From Bacteroidales bacterium (lineage in GTDB: Bacteria; Bacteroidota; Bacteroidia; Bacteroidales; VadinHA17), in assembly GCA_025454815.1 (NCBI GenBank), contig JALONR010000032.1:1-41414 (forward strand): a DNA stretch of 41,414 nt. Reading direction: 5' to 3'. Positions within the stretch are counted from its first letter, which is position 1, and each line of letters begins with the position of its first letter. The notes beneath the pieces are model-generated. The model did not search any database and was not told the origin of the DNA. It was given only the letters and a program-made list of their open reading frames with translations. The position numbers were made by a program, and so were the translations under genes. Below are positions 15,328 to 23,654 of the stretch, one piece after another.

Positions 15328-17694
15328 CTACTTACCCATGTAAAAAACGAGAGTGCCACCCTCCATTATCTCATCATGGGTGATCCATAAGCGGTCAAGA
15401 TTTGAGCCGTTTAGTTCTGTTCTTTTTACATATACATTCTCCGGCCCCTGGTTGATTGCCCTGACTGTAAATATTTTCCCGTTCTCAAGGGTCAGGGTGG
15501 CCTCCTTAACCAGCGGACTGCCAAGATCATACCGGTCTGACCCGGGAGCAACAGGGTAGAACCCGAGAGCACTGAATATATACCATGCGCTCATCTGCCC
15601 GCAGTCGTCATTACCGCTCAGTCCGTCTGGTGCAGGAAGATATTTGTGGTCCATTATGTACCTCACCCATTGCTGCGTTTTCCGTGGTGCTCCGGCATGG
15701 TTATACAGGTAAGGCACATGGTGGGAGGGTTCATTTCCGTGCACATAATTACCTATTATCCCCTCACGTGTAATATCCTCCGTTTCAGCAAAGAAACTGT
15801 CGGGAAGGTACATGGTGAAAAGGGAGTCAAGATGCTGTATGAATCTTTTCCTGCCACCGTGCAGGCTTATCAGCTCAGCCGGATCGTGCGGCACATAGAG
15901 GCTGTAGTTCCATGCATTCCCTTCGATGAATCCCTGCCCGTGGGTGCTGAGCACATCAAATCCCTCCCTGAAGCTGCCGTCTCTTTTTCTTGGGCGCATA
16001 AACCCTGTTCCCGGATCCCAGACATTAAGAAAGTTACGTGACCGGTGAAGGAATTCATTGTAGAGTTCACCGTTATTCAGGTGGCTGGCTGAGAGGTTCC
16101 GGAAATCACCATGAGGCCCTGTTCCGCCGGCAGAGGGCAAAGCGGCTGATTCTGCGGAAGACAGCTGCCTGATTGCCTGAGCGATGCACCAGTCGTCATA
16201 GGCATACTCAAGTGTGACGGATACGGATGATCCCGTTCGTTCATCCGGGACATAACCGAGGTTCATGTAATCGTCAAGTCCGTCATACCAGCCGTTGCGG
16301 GCTGTGGTTACGCATGCCTCAACCGCCCGGGTATAATCAAATCCTTCTATGTTCTTGACTGTCGCATCAGCTATCACCGGCACGGCATGGTACCCTATCA
16401 TGCACCAGTTCTCATTGGCATGGTGTGACCAGACGGGGAGCATCTTATGGACGCTCTGGTCATAATGGTCCAGCATTGAATTTACCATGTCTGCGGTCCG
16501 CTGCTGCTGAATGATTGTAAACAGGGGATGAAGTGCACGGTAGGTATCCCATAGTGAGAAGGTTGTATAGTTAGTAAATCCAACCGCCTTGTGGATATTC
16601 TGGTCGAGGCCCCTGTAGTTGCCGTCTGTGTCCATATAAATCGTTGGTGACAGAAAGGTGTGATAGAGGGAGGTGTAGAAGCTGGTCATCTGCCCCTCAT
16701 TCATCATGGAGACCCTGACCCTGGAAAGATCAGAGCGCCACATCTTTTCAGCCTCTGCCCTTGTTCTGCCGAAGTCTGCCGCGGGTGCTTCGGCAATCAT
16801 ATTTGCCACAGCACCGGCCGTACTGACCGGAGAGATTGCCACCCTGACGGAGATCTGTTCTCCGGGTTGCATGGCGAAATCAAAATGGCCCCTGATGTTT
16901 CTGCCTGCAGCCTCGGGGAAGTTTGTCCGCTGGTCAAAGCGGCGCCAGAAGCCCCTGTAAACGCGTGCCGGAGAATCATCCCTGAAACCGTATGATTCGA
17001 ACGGCCGGGAGAATGCGATTGCGAAATACAGTGACCTGGTCCGCGCCCAGCCGCTGGTCTGCCTGTATCCTGTGATGAGGGTGTCATTCTCCACCCTGAT
17101 GAAGGTCCAGACATTTTTCCCGGCATCATTGTAGATACCATGAACCATATCAAGGATCACATGTGCATCACCTCCCTTGTTGAATGTATAGCGGTGGACC
17201 CCGGTGCGTGTAGTTGCCGTCAGTTCGGCAAGAATGTCATGATCATCCAGGAGTACAGAGTAGTAACCGGGCGATGCTATTTCATTATCATGGGAGAAGC
17301 GCGAGCGGTATCCCTTTCCGGGTGCATCAGCCGTACCGGGGTTAAGCTGCAACGGGCCGGTAGTCGGCATAAGAAGGATATCACCCAGGTCAGAGTGCCC
17401 TGTGCCGCTGAAGTGGGTATGGGAGAAGCCGACTATTGTAGGATCTTCATACTGGTATCCGGCACAGTATTTATATACATCCCTGTTGTATTTTCCGTCA
17501 ACTTCATAGGGGAGAGTATCGGTATCGGGTGAAAGCTGCACCATCCCGAACGGCACCGAGGCCCCGGGGTATGTATGGCCCATCTTGTCGGTACCAATGA
17601 AAGGGTTGACATACTTTAACGGATCCGGGTCCTGGCCATGGCAAAGGATTGTGGCCATAGCAAGGAGAAGTGCGGCAGGATACTTTCTGGTCAT
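15328..17694 (-). CDS. GH92 alpha-mannosidase (exported)
   Basis: GH92 enzymes are Ca-dependent inverting exo-alpha-mannosidases, often alpha-1,2, that trim host or fungal mannans and N-glycans. The 788-residue product has a signal peptide (to about LCHGQ) followed at once by DPLKYVNPFIGTD, the family's N-terminal signature. HTHFSGTGHSDLGD contributes to the active site. The catalytic-domain marks GNEPSHH (E655) and SGNDDCGQMSAWY (D696/D697) are intact. No lipobox is present, so it is probably periplasmic. The neighbouring GH36-like gene suggests breakdown of galactose- and mannose-containing glycans. Linkage specificity cannot be read from sequence alone. Confidence 0.95.
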   Translation of the reverse strand: MTRKYPAALLLAMATILCHGQDPDPLKYVNPFIGTDKMGHTYPGASVPFGMVQLSPDTDTLPYEVDGKYNRDVYKYCAGYQYEDPTIVGFSHTHFSGTGHSDLGDILLMPTTGPLQLNPGTADAPGKGYRSRFSHDNEIASPGYYSVLLDDHDILAELTATTRTGVHRYTFNKGGDAHVILDMVHGIYNDAGKNVWTFIRVENDTLITGYRQTSGWARTRSLYFAIAFSRPFESYGFRDDSPARVYRGFWRRFDQRTNFPEAAGRNIRGHFDFAMQPGEQISVRVAISPVSTAGAVANMIAEAPAADFGRTRAEAEKMWRSDLSRVRVSMMNEGQMTSFYTSLYHTFLSPTIYMDTDGNYRGLDQNIHKAVGFTNYTTFSLWDTYRALHPLFTIIQQQRTADMVNSMLDHYDQSVHKMLPVWSHHANENWCMIGYHAVPVIADATVKNIEGFDYTRAVEACVTTARNGWYDGLDDYMNLGYVPDERTGSSVSVTLEYAYDDWCIAQAIRQLSSAESAALPSAGGTGPHGDFRNLSASHLNNGELYNEFLHRSRNFLNVWDPGTGFMRPRKRDGSFREGFDVLSTHGQGFIEGNAWNYSLYVPHDPAELISLHGGRKRFIQHLDSLFTMYLPDSFFAETEDITREGIIGNYVHGNEPSHHVPYLYNHAGAPRKTQQWVRYIMDHKYLPAPDGLSGNDDCGQMSAWYIFSALGFYPVAPGSDRYDLGSPLVKEATLTLENGKIFTVRAINQGPENVYVKRTELNGSNLDRLWITHDEIMEGGTLVFYMGK

Positions 17695-17762
17695 AACTGT
17701 TTTTTTGCACCGGTAAAGGTAAAAAAACAGGGAGAATTCTGCCGGCTGGTACTGCCTACACG

Positions 17763-17790
17763 ATCCGCCAGCCGGCGGATGTGGGATTGA
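17763..17790 (+). repeat. Dispersed intergenic hairpin repeat, copy B
   Basis: Stem ATCCGCC / GGCGGAT (loop AGCC) is followed by GTGGGATTGA. The associated flank, CTCAAACTGCCGACTGGTAC, runs right up to the stop codon of the DUF6340 gene at 17845. Confidence 0.8.
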
Positions 17791-17844
17791 CCCTGCGCCG
17801 GAGCGGTAGGCTCAAACTGCCGACTGGTACTGCCGGCTTGTTTG

Positions 17845-18879
17845 CTATCTCTGCTCCTGGTACTCCAGGACCTCTTCGTTGTATTTCCTGTTTTCCAGGA
17901 TTCTTACATACCGGAGTCCCCGTTTGTTCCTGTAGTCTGAATAGGCCTTCTGGGCCCATGAGACTGCTGCCTCCAGGTCGCCGTTTATCTCGTTTATAAT
18001 AGCCATGTTATAGTACGCCCGGCCGGCCACCTTCATCTTCGGATTGGTTGTCTCCAGTTGCCAGAGTTCGGCAGCTTCATCCCACTTGCCAAGCTGAGCA
18101 CGCCTTCTGGCAATCTTGAAGTTGTCCGTTCCTTTGACGAAATAGTCGCGTGTCACCCTCAGCCTGTAAGGTATCAGGCGGAGTGCGTAGATATGACCTG
18201 CCTTCCGGCTTACCTCCTTCACGGCCTCCTTCCGGTTGACCATGCCGGCCACTGCTGCCACAGGGTTGATTCCCTGTCCCCCGAAGACAATTGATTCAGC
18301 TACTATATACTCATCAAGAACAGCGCGGTCTGACGGTGAGTACAATCTCCAGCCGGTTTTGACCAGTGTTTCCATCGAGGCTTTATGAAGCAATGCAGGG
18401 ATTTCACCGAGCGGAGTCTTTACTTTTGTCGGCTCAGTGGAGTAGTTCACCCTTGTGTCAGTGTCGTACAACTCCAGGGCAAAAAGGGCCTGCGTACCAT
18501 TTTCGGTGCATATCCCCTCGACCTGTTCCCAGGTCAGGGGTGCGGGCATTCCCCCGAGGCCGCTGGATTTGAACTTCAGTCCGCTGAGCAGTTTTACCTC
18601 ATTGAAACGGTCATTTGCTGTTAGCTCCTGTGTGACCCCTTTGATTGCCTCCAGGGTACCTATTGAGTCAAGGTCAGCCCCTTCAAGTGACAGAAGCTTA
18701 TCGAGGTTGTCAAGTGATTTTGTCTGGTCAGTGGGTGTTGAACGGTCAATGATTCCCACTGTCTTTATCTCCGGCGCAATGGTTACAGGTGCCGGCTGCG
18801 TCACGTTCAGGTAAAGCTCCTGGGTGGCACATGATGCCATAGCCGTAATCAGCAGTGGCAGAATAAAGTACTTCTTCAT
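17845..18879 (-). CDS. DUF6340-like lipoprotein with C-terminal TPR-type repeats
   Basis: The 344-residue product has a lipoprotein signal with lipobox MASC (C17), so it should be anchored in the cell envelope. The N-terminal part (about 30-240) matches my memory of the DUF6340 family: a conserved opening with TVGIIDRS, then an ALFALELYDTD segment. The C-terminal part (about 255-335) has paired helices such as AQLGKWDEAAELWQ and NMAIINEINGDLEAAVSWAQKAY, typical of tetratricopeptide repeats, which bind proteins. The function of the family is unknown to me. It lies between two copies of the dispersed repeat and may share transcription with the ammonia-lyase upstream. The DUF number is from memory. 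Confidence 0.75.
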   Translation of the reverse strand: MKKYFILPLLITAMASCATQELYLNVTQPAPVTIAPEIKTVGIIDRSTPTDQTKSLDNLDKLLSLEGADLDSIGTLEAIKGVTQELTANDRFNEVKLLSGLKFKSSGLGGMPAPLTWEQVEGICTENGTQALFALELYDTDTRVNYSTEPTKVKTPLGEIPALLHKASMETLVKTGWRLYSPSDRAVLDEYIVAESIVFGGQGINPVAAVAGMVNRKEAVKEVSRKAGHIYALRLIPYRLRVTRDYFVKGTDNFKIARRRAQLGKWDEAAELWQLETTNPKMKVAGRAYYNMAIINEINGDLEAAVSWAQKAYSDYRNKRGLRYVRILENRKYNEEVLEYQEQR

Positions 18880-18980
18880 GGCGGAACGTTTTAATTATCC
18901 TTTGTTATACAACACGGATAACAAACAAATATTGCACCAAACATCTGTGGCTACTCTGCCAGCTGCCGACTGATTTCCCG

Positions 18981-19048
18981 GTCCGCCAGCCGGCGGATAC
19001 GGGATTGACCCTGCTCCCCGATCCGCCAACCGGCGGATACGGGACTTC
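18981..19048 (+). repeat. Dispersed intergenic hairpin repeat, tandem copies C and D
   Basis: Copy C has GTCCGCC AGCC GGCGGAT (18981-18998). Copy D has ATCCGCC AACC GGCGGAT (19021-19038), 22 bp later. Both are followed by ACGGGA. The flank continues to the stop codon of the ammonia-lyase at 19099. Confidence 0.8.
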
Positions 19049-19098
19049 GCCTTCGTCAGCGTCTCAAACTGCTGACCGCCGACCGGTACGCCTGCTGC

Positions 19099-20631
19099 CT
19101 ACTCCAGGCTTCCCACGGTTTTCTCCACCTCATGCAGGATTTCGCATGATTTTACAAGCTCCTTCATTACCGTGTGGTCAGGGTACAACGGCCTGTCGAT
19201 GTCAAGGAACTCAACATGCCTGCGGATAACATCCTTGGCGGTCTGAACCCCCGTTCCGAAGCTGTATTCGCTTTTCCTGAAATCGAGTGCCTGTGCTGCC
19301 GCCATGAACTCGATACCCAGTATTCCGTATGCATTGTCAAGTATCTGGTTGTTCTTGATGGCGGTGTTCATACCCATTGAGACGAAGTCCTCCTGGTCTG
19401 CAGCAGCCGGTATAGACTGGATGGAAGCAGGCATTGAGAGTATCCGCTGTTCAACTATAAGCATGTCAGCGGTATACTGGCTGAGCATCAGGCCTGAGAA
19501 CATCCCGGCGCCTTTGGTAAGGAAGTCGGGCAACCCAACGCTCAGTGCCGGGTTGTTGAGGCGGTTCATCCTTCTTTCTGACATTACTGAGACCATTGTG
19601 ACGCAGGCCCCGGCCATATCCATCGGCACGCTGACCGGAGAGCCCTGGAAGTTGGCTCCGGAGAGCTGCAGGTTTTTGTCGGGGAAGAATATCGGGTTGT
19701 CACCCACGCCGTTGAGTTCAATTTCAACCTGGCTGCGGGCATATGCGAGCATGTCATGGGCTGAGCCTATCACCTGGGGTGTTGATCTCATGGAGTAGGC
19801 GTCCTGCACCTTTGATTTGACGCGGCCTTCCTTAAGGTCACCGCCGGAGATGCATTTATTGATGGCATTGGCGCTCCTTATTGCACCTTTGAAGCCACGG
19901 GCCTCGTGCAGCAGCGGAGCATATGGTTTCATGTTGGCCTTGAGAGCCTCTAGTGACATGGCTGCGGCTATCTCTGCCTGCTTGAGCCAGTTGTTGGCGT
20001 CAACGAGCCAGATGGCGCTCATGGCGGTAAGCATGTTTGAACCGTTGATGGTTGCCAGTCCGTCGCGTGCCTGAAGTCCCGGTACGGGGATGCCTGCCCT
20101 TTTCATTGCCTCAGCACCTTCAAGCAGTTCATCCTGGTAGTAGGCCTTGCCTTCGCCCATCAGCAGCAGTGCTATCTGTGACATCGGTGCCAGGTCACCA
20201 CATGCACCCACAGAACCCTTCTGGCATGCAAAGGGAGTCACGCCCTTGTTGAGCATCTCCACAAGCGTCTCGGTGATCTCAAGGCGGCAGCCTGAGTTGC
20301 CATGGGCATGAACGTTGATACGGCCCAGCATGGCACCGCGGACTATCTCAATAGGAGCCGGATCACCAATTCCTGCAGCATGATTGTATACAAGATATTT
20401 CTGGAAATCCTTGATCTGGTCATCATTGAGCACTATCTCAGAGAATTCGCCTATTCCGGTGTTTACACCGTACATGATCTCGTGAGCAACGATCTTCTTT
20501 TCAAGCATGGCACGGCATTCGAGAATCCTCCTGCGTGCATCGGGATGAAGTTCCACCTTCTGACGGTGGCGGGCAACGTTGACAACGTCATTGACGGTAA
20601 GATCTGAACCGGTAATGATTAATGTATCCAT
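19099..20631 (-). CDS. hutH: MIO-type histidine/aromatic amino acid ammonia-lyase with an Ala-Cys-Gly triad
   Basis: The family removes ammonia from histidine, tyrosine or phenylalanine using a self-made MIO cofactor. The 510-residue product keeps the catalytic tyrosine loop (Y54 in YGVNTGIG) and the MIO helix GSVGACGDLAPM (139-150). The triad is A143-C144-G145, where almost all members have Ala-Ser-Gly; I checked the TGT codon on the DNA. The selectivity position reads YNHAAG where HAL has SH, TAL HL and PAL FL. The later block is QEDFVSMG where HAL has QEDHVSM. Histidine lyase is thus the default call, but substrate is uncertain. No hutU, hutI or hutG is nearby. A candidate promoter lies about 180 bp upstream, giving a long leader. 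Confidence 0.8.
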   Translation of the reverse strand: MDTLIITGSDLTVNDVVNVARHRQKVELHPDARRRILECRAMLEKKIVAHEIMYGVNTGIGEFSEIVLNDDQIKDFQKYLVYNHAAGIGDPAPIEIVRGAMLGRINVHAHGNSGCRLEITETLVEMLNKGVTPFACQKGSVGACGDLAPMSQIALLLMGEGKAYYQDELLEGAEAMKRAGIPVPGLQARDGLATINGSNMLTAMSAIWLVDANNWLKQAEIAAAMSLEALKANMKPYAPLLHEARGFKGAIRSANAINKCISGGDLKEGRVKSKVQDAYSMRSTPQVIGSAHDMLAYARSQVEIELNGVGDNPIFFPDKNLQLSGANFQGSPVSVPMDMAGACVTMVSVMSERRMNRLNNPALSVGLPDFLTKGAGMFSGLMLSQYTADMLIVEQRILSMPASIQSIPAAADQEDFVSMGMNTAIKNNQILDNAYGILGIEFMAAAQALDFRKSEYSFGTGVQTAKDVIRRHVEFLDIDRPLYPDHTVMKELVKSCEILHEVEKTVGSLE

Positions 20632-20697
20632 GGATATAAGATTTTTAATGTTTTAGCATTTGATATTAAACTGGAATTTTAAAAACAGGGTCAGCCG

Positions 20698-20722
20698 GGC
20701 GATACCGCTTTGGTATATCGCC
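20698..20722 (-). promoter_or_regulatory. Hairpin in the ammonia-lyase leader
   Basis: GGCGAT...ATCGCC with inner ACC/GGT forms an imperfect stem (2-nt bulge) and small loop. A TTTTT stretch follows 12 nt later on the minus strand (20685-20681), too far for a standard terminator. Confidence 0.4.
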
Positions 20723-20735
20723 TTGCAAAAGATCA

Positions 20736-20795
20736 TCAATACAACCCGGAGCGGTTGATCTTGATCTTGTATTCCAGTGTCCAGCTGCGTGCCAT
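20736..20795 (-). CDS. Possible 19-residue leader ORF before the ammonia-lyase gene
   Basis: This short frame (ATG at 20795, TGA at 20736-20738) lies inside the predicted leader. It encodes MARSWTLEY and a further 10 residues ending SGLY, so it has one Trp and two Tyr but no His. It precedes the leader hairpin by 13 nt. The order promoter, short ORF, hairpin, structural gene resembles attenuation, but nothing proves translation. It could equally be a chance frame. Confidence 0.25.
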   Translation of the reverse strand: MARSWTLEYKIKINRSGLY

Positions 20796-20813
20796 GATAC
20801 AGATATACAGCAC

Positions 20814-20844
20814 CAAAGATATTAAAAGAATTGAATCTGCCTAA
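20814..20844 (-). promoter_or_regulatory. Candidate promoter for the ammonia-lyase gene
   Basis: On the minus strand TATCTTTG (20814-20821) is an exact -7 element. TTAG at 20841-20844 is a poor -33 at the right spacing (19 bp). It implies a leader of roughly 175 nt. Confidence 0.45.
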
Positions 20845-20967
20845 TGACGATTCTTAAAGACATTCTTTTTTAACGCCTGTTCGTAACCGTCTTTTACAAC
20901 AGATTTGTCACTTATGGCAGCTACGCATTGATTTTTTTCATAATTTTTAGGGGTAATTAATCAGCCT

Positions 20968-22341
20968 ATGAGACCCGGAAAAACAACTCTGAAGACGGCT
21001 TTAGCGGTTTCTGTCGTTACCGTGTTTACTCTGACCGCCTTCACCATTGCAAAGTCACTGCCGTACATCGACCTGAAAGGGAAGTACGAGTACAAGGATT
21101 TTGAGACTGCGCTCAAGTGCCGTTCATGTCATCCCGGCATTTATGAACAATGGTCACAGGCCATGATGTCACAGGCCTACACGCATCACTGGGATGAGAT
21201 TGAGTATTTTGACCTTGCCGTTGCCCATTCTGAAGTTGATCCGTCAATGAAGGAACCGGTTGATGGCTGCAACGGTTGTCATACGCCTCTCGCCTATATG
21301 GGAGGCCCACTTCCGCCGCCCAGGCCTGAGGAGAAGAGCATGGCCAACGAATCTGTCTCGTGCGAGGTATGCCACCTGGTTCAGAGGGCACAGGCTGATC
21401 CACCGGTGAACTACAGCTATTACATCGAGCCGGGGCGTACAAAGTATACCGGACGGGAGCCCGAGATTCAATCGCCCGCACATAAAATAGTAAGGAATGA
21501 TTTCCTGAAGACGACGGAATTCTGCGGTAACTGTCATAATGAGAAGAATCCTTTCGGGATTTGGGTGAAAAGCACGCAGCTTGAGTGGAAGGAGGGGCCC
21601 TACGGGAAGGAGGGAGTGGCATGCCACGAATGCCATATGCCGAGGGGCGAATACCAGATGGCGCTGATGGGCAGGAAATATGATGACATGAGGCTTCATC
21701 TCTTCAACGGTGCCCATGACCCGGGAAAGGTGCGCGGAACCATAGAGCTCAGGATAGAACCGGACATCCGCCTGGCAGAACCAGGTGAGACAGTTGTGTT
21801 CACTGTAGCACTCTTTAATCAGAAAACAGGCCACAAATTTCCCACGGGATCAGTGGAAGACCGGATTGCCTGGCTTGATGTTGAGGCCACCGACGCAAAG
21901 GGGAACAAGTATCATCTTAATGTGGATAAAAAGGGATTTGAGGGAGAGGAATATACCATCTCAGGTGATTACCTTGCCTACCAGGATATGGGCATACCTC
22001 TTAAGATTAAGGATTTTAAGGGAGTACAGCGCGACGGAATCCCATATGGAAACAGGATATTCCGTATGCCATATTTCGATGAGGACGGGAACATGACCAT
22101 CATGCAATGGAATACCCGCTCACTGGGGGTTGACTACAGGATAGGCCCCAGGGAGACGAAGGTGGAAAAATTCACATTCAGGCTGCCTTACGAAGTTGCA
22201 CCAGGTGAAATGAAGGTCAGAGCCGTGCTCAACTACCAGTTGCTGGTCAAGCCGGTGGCTGACTTCCTGAAGGTTCCTTCCGAAGAGTCTGAAATAATGA
22301 TGGTAAATGACCATAGCACCAGGATTGAGATACTTCCCTGA
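20968..22341 (+). CDS. Exported pentaheme c-type cytochrome (cytochrome c554-like)
   Basis: The 457-residue product has an N-terminal hydrophobic signal or anchor (about 8-28, no lipobox). Five CxxCH heme sites follow: C51, C101, C132, C186 and C219 (the last inside CHECH). Spacing and extra histidines resemble the cytochrome c554 group of multiheme proteins. After the hemes a beta-rich domain (about 250-457) contains NQKTGHKFPTG, a motif met in other multiheme cytochromes that may add a histidine ligand. It should carry electrons in the periplasm. An 87 bp gap separates it from the heme-porin gene, same strand, so the two probably act together. The electron donor and acceptor are not evident. 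Confidence 0.9.
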   Translation: MRPGKTTLKTALAVSVVTVFTLTAFTIAKSLPYIDLKGKYEYKDFETALKCRSCHPGIYEQWSQAMMSQAYTHHWDEIEYFDLAVAHSEVDPSMKEPVDGCNGCHTPLAYMGGPLPPPRPEEKSMANESVSCEVCHLVQRAQADPPVNYSYYIEPGRTKYTGREPEIQSPAHKIVRNDFLKTTEFCGNCHNEKNPFGIWVKSTQLEWKEGPYGKEGVACHECHMPRGEYQMALMGRKYDDMRLHLFNGAHDPGKVRGTIELRIEPDIRLAEPGETVVFTVALFNQKTGHKFPTGSVEDRIAWLDVEATDAKGNKYHLNVDKKGFEGEEYTISGDYLAYQDMGIPLKIKDFKGVQRDGIPYGNRIFRMPYFDEDGNMTIMQWNTRSLGVDYRIGPRETKVEKFTFRLPYEVAPGEMKVRAVLNYQLLVKPVADFLKVPSEESEIMMVNDHSTRIEILP

Positions 22342-22428
22342 CAAAGAACCTCAACAGACCTGAAAGTGAAATTCCCCCGGGCAGCAGGCCGGGAACTGTT
22401 CTGACAATTGAATAAAAACATATTACAG

Positions 22429-23628
22429 ATGAAAGGTTCACACATATTGAAGATGGTTATAACGGCAGCAGTTGTACTAATGGTTGTGCCGGCTGAAACG
22501 GCGGAGGCAATACCCGCCTTTGCACGGAAATACCAGATAAGCTGCCAGGTATGTCACACGCCGGCAATGCCCCGCCTTAAGGCCTTCGGTGATGATTTTG
22601 CCGGTGACGGTTTCCGGATGACAGAATATGAATCACCCAGGTATTTCATTCCTACGGGTGATGACCGGCTTTCGCTTTTCCGCGAGTTACCGGTTGCATT
22701 CAGGTTTGACGGCCACGTCACAGCAAACTTCAATGGTGAAAAAAGCGTTGATTTTGCAGCGCCGTTTGTGCTTAAGATCATCTCCGGCGGAGAGCTCTCT
22801 GACAGGCTCTCATATTATTTCTACTTCATGCTTGACGAAAGAGGAGAGATTGCCGGACTTGAGGATGCCTTTATCATGTACAAAGACCTGTTCCGGACAG
22901 GCATCAATGTTTACCTGGGCCAGTTTGCAGCGTCAGACCCTATGTTCAAGGGTGAGATGAGATATACTATTGAGAACTACAAAATATACGCAACAGCCCC
23001 GGGTGAATCGTCAATAAATCTGAAATATGACAAGGGGATCCTGCTCGACAAGGGATTTGAAACCGGAACATCAGTGGTGTTTGAGGTGTTAAGCGGAACC
23101 GGACTGCGTGAAGCAGATCACTGGTATGTATTTGACAAGGACAAGTACAAGAACATGCTGCTGAAACTCACCCAGGATATCGGTGAATATGCAAGCCTGG
23201 GCTTCTTCGGTTACACCGGGAAGGAGGTACTTCAAAACAATACTGGCAACTTTGTCAGCTCTGTGAAGATGTATGGCCCTGACCTGGTCCTCGATTTCAA
23301 CGAGAAGCTTATAATCGGCTTGCAGTACCTGTGGAGGACCGATTCAGATGTATATTTCAACTGGGAGGAGCCAATGATAGAAGATGTGAAGACTCATGGC
23401 GGCTTCGCAGAGGTCATTTTCTCTCCCAGAGGGGATATGAGCAACTGGTATCTTACCGGCCTGCTGAACTGGGTTGAATCGGATCTGGACTTCCTGGACT
23501 ATCGCTCTGCGACACTTCATGCCGGATACCTTATCAGGCGCAACGTGAGGCTGGTGACGGAATTTACCCAGGTATTCGGCTCTCAGTCATACGGGAAGTG
23601 GAGCGCGGGGTTCGTTTCGGCATTCTGA
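22429..23628 (+). CDS. Monoheme cytochrome c fused to an outer-membrane beta-barrel
   Basis: The ATG at 22429 gives 399 residues; the frame can be extended to a TTG at 22408, but the ATG leads directly into the signal peptide (about 1-27, ending AEA). Next comes IPAFARKYQISCQVCH, a single heme site (C39/C42/H43), then a long stretch of alternating amphipathic strands (about 75-399) ending WSAGFVSAF with a C-terminal Phe, as in outer-membrane barrels. The opening FARKYxxxCxxCHTxxPxLxxFG is recurrent in barrel proteins linked to extracellular electron transfer. With the pentaheme cytochrome upstream it may form a transmembrane electron conduit. The direction of electron flow and the partner outside the cell are unknown. 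Confidence 0.82.
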   Translation: MKGSHILKMVITAAVVLMVVPAETAEAIPAFARKYQISCQVCHTPAMPRLKAFGDDFAGDGFRMTEYESPRYFIPTGDDRLSLFRELPVAFRFDGHVTANFNGEKSVDFAAPFVLKIISGGELSDRLSYYFYFMLDERGEIAGLEDAFIMYKDLFRTGINVYLGQFAASDPMFKGEMRYTIENYKIYATAPGESSINLKYDKGILLDKGFETGTSVVFEVLSGTGLREADHWYVFDKDKYKNMLLKLTQDIGEYASLGFFGYTGKEVLQNNTGNFVSSVKMYGPDLVLDFNEKLIIGLQYLWRTDSDVYFNWEEPMIEDVKTHGGFAEVIFSPRGDMSNWYLTGLLNWVESDLDFLDYRSATLHAGYLIRRNVRLVTEFTQVFGSQSYGKWSAGFVSAF

Positions 23629-23654
23629 TTGCCGGAGCCCTTTTCCTTTCTGCA

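Larger units (their letters stand above)
20632..20967. other. Divergent intergenic region, ammonia-lyase / pentaheme cytochrome
   Basis: This 336 bp gap contains, on the minus strand, a promoter candidate, a 19-codon ORF and a hairpin in the leader of the lyase gene. On the plus side only a weak -7 match (TAATTTTT, 20941-20948) precedes the cytochrome gene. Confidence 0.5.

Noticed and set aside
19099-20631. Complete histidine-utilisation (hut) operon
   Set aside because: No urocanase, imidazolonepropionase or formiminoglutamase gene is adjacent.
20841-20868. Second PerR-like site (GATTCTTAAAGACATTC) near the cytochrome promoter
   Set aside because: Only half of the palindrome is present; too weak to call.
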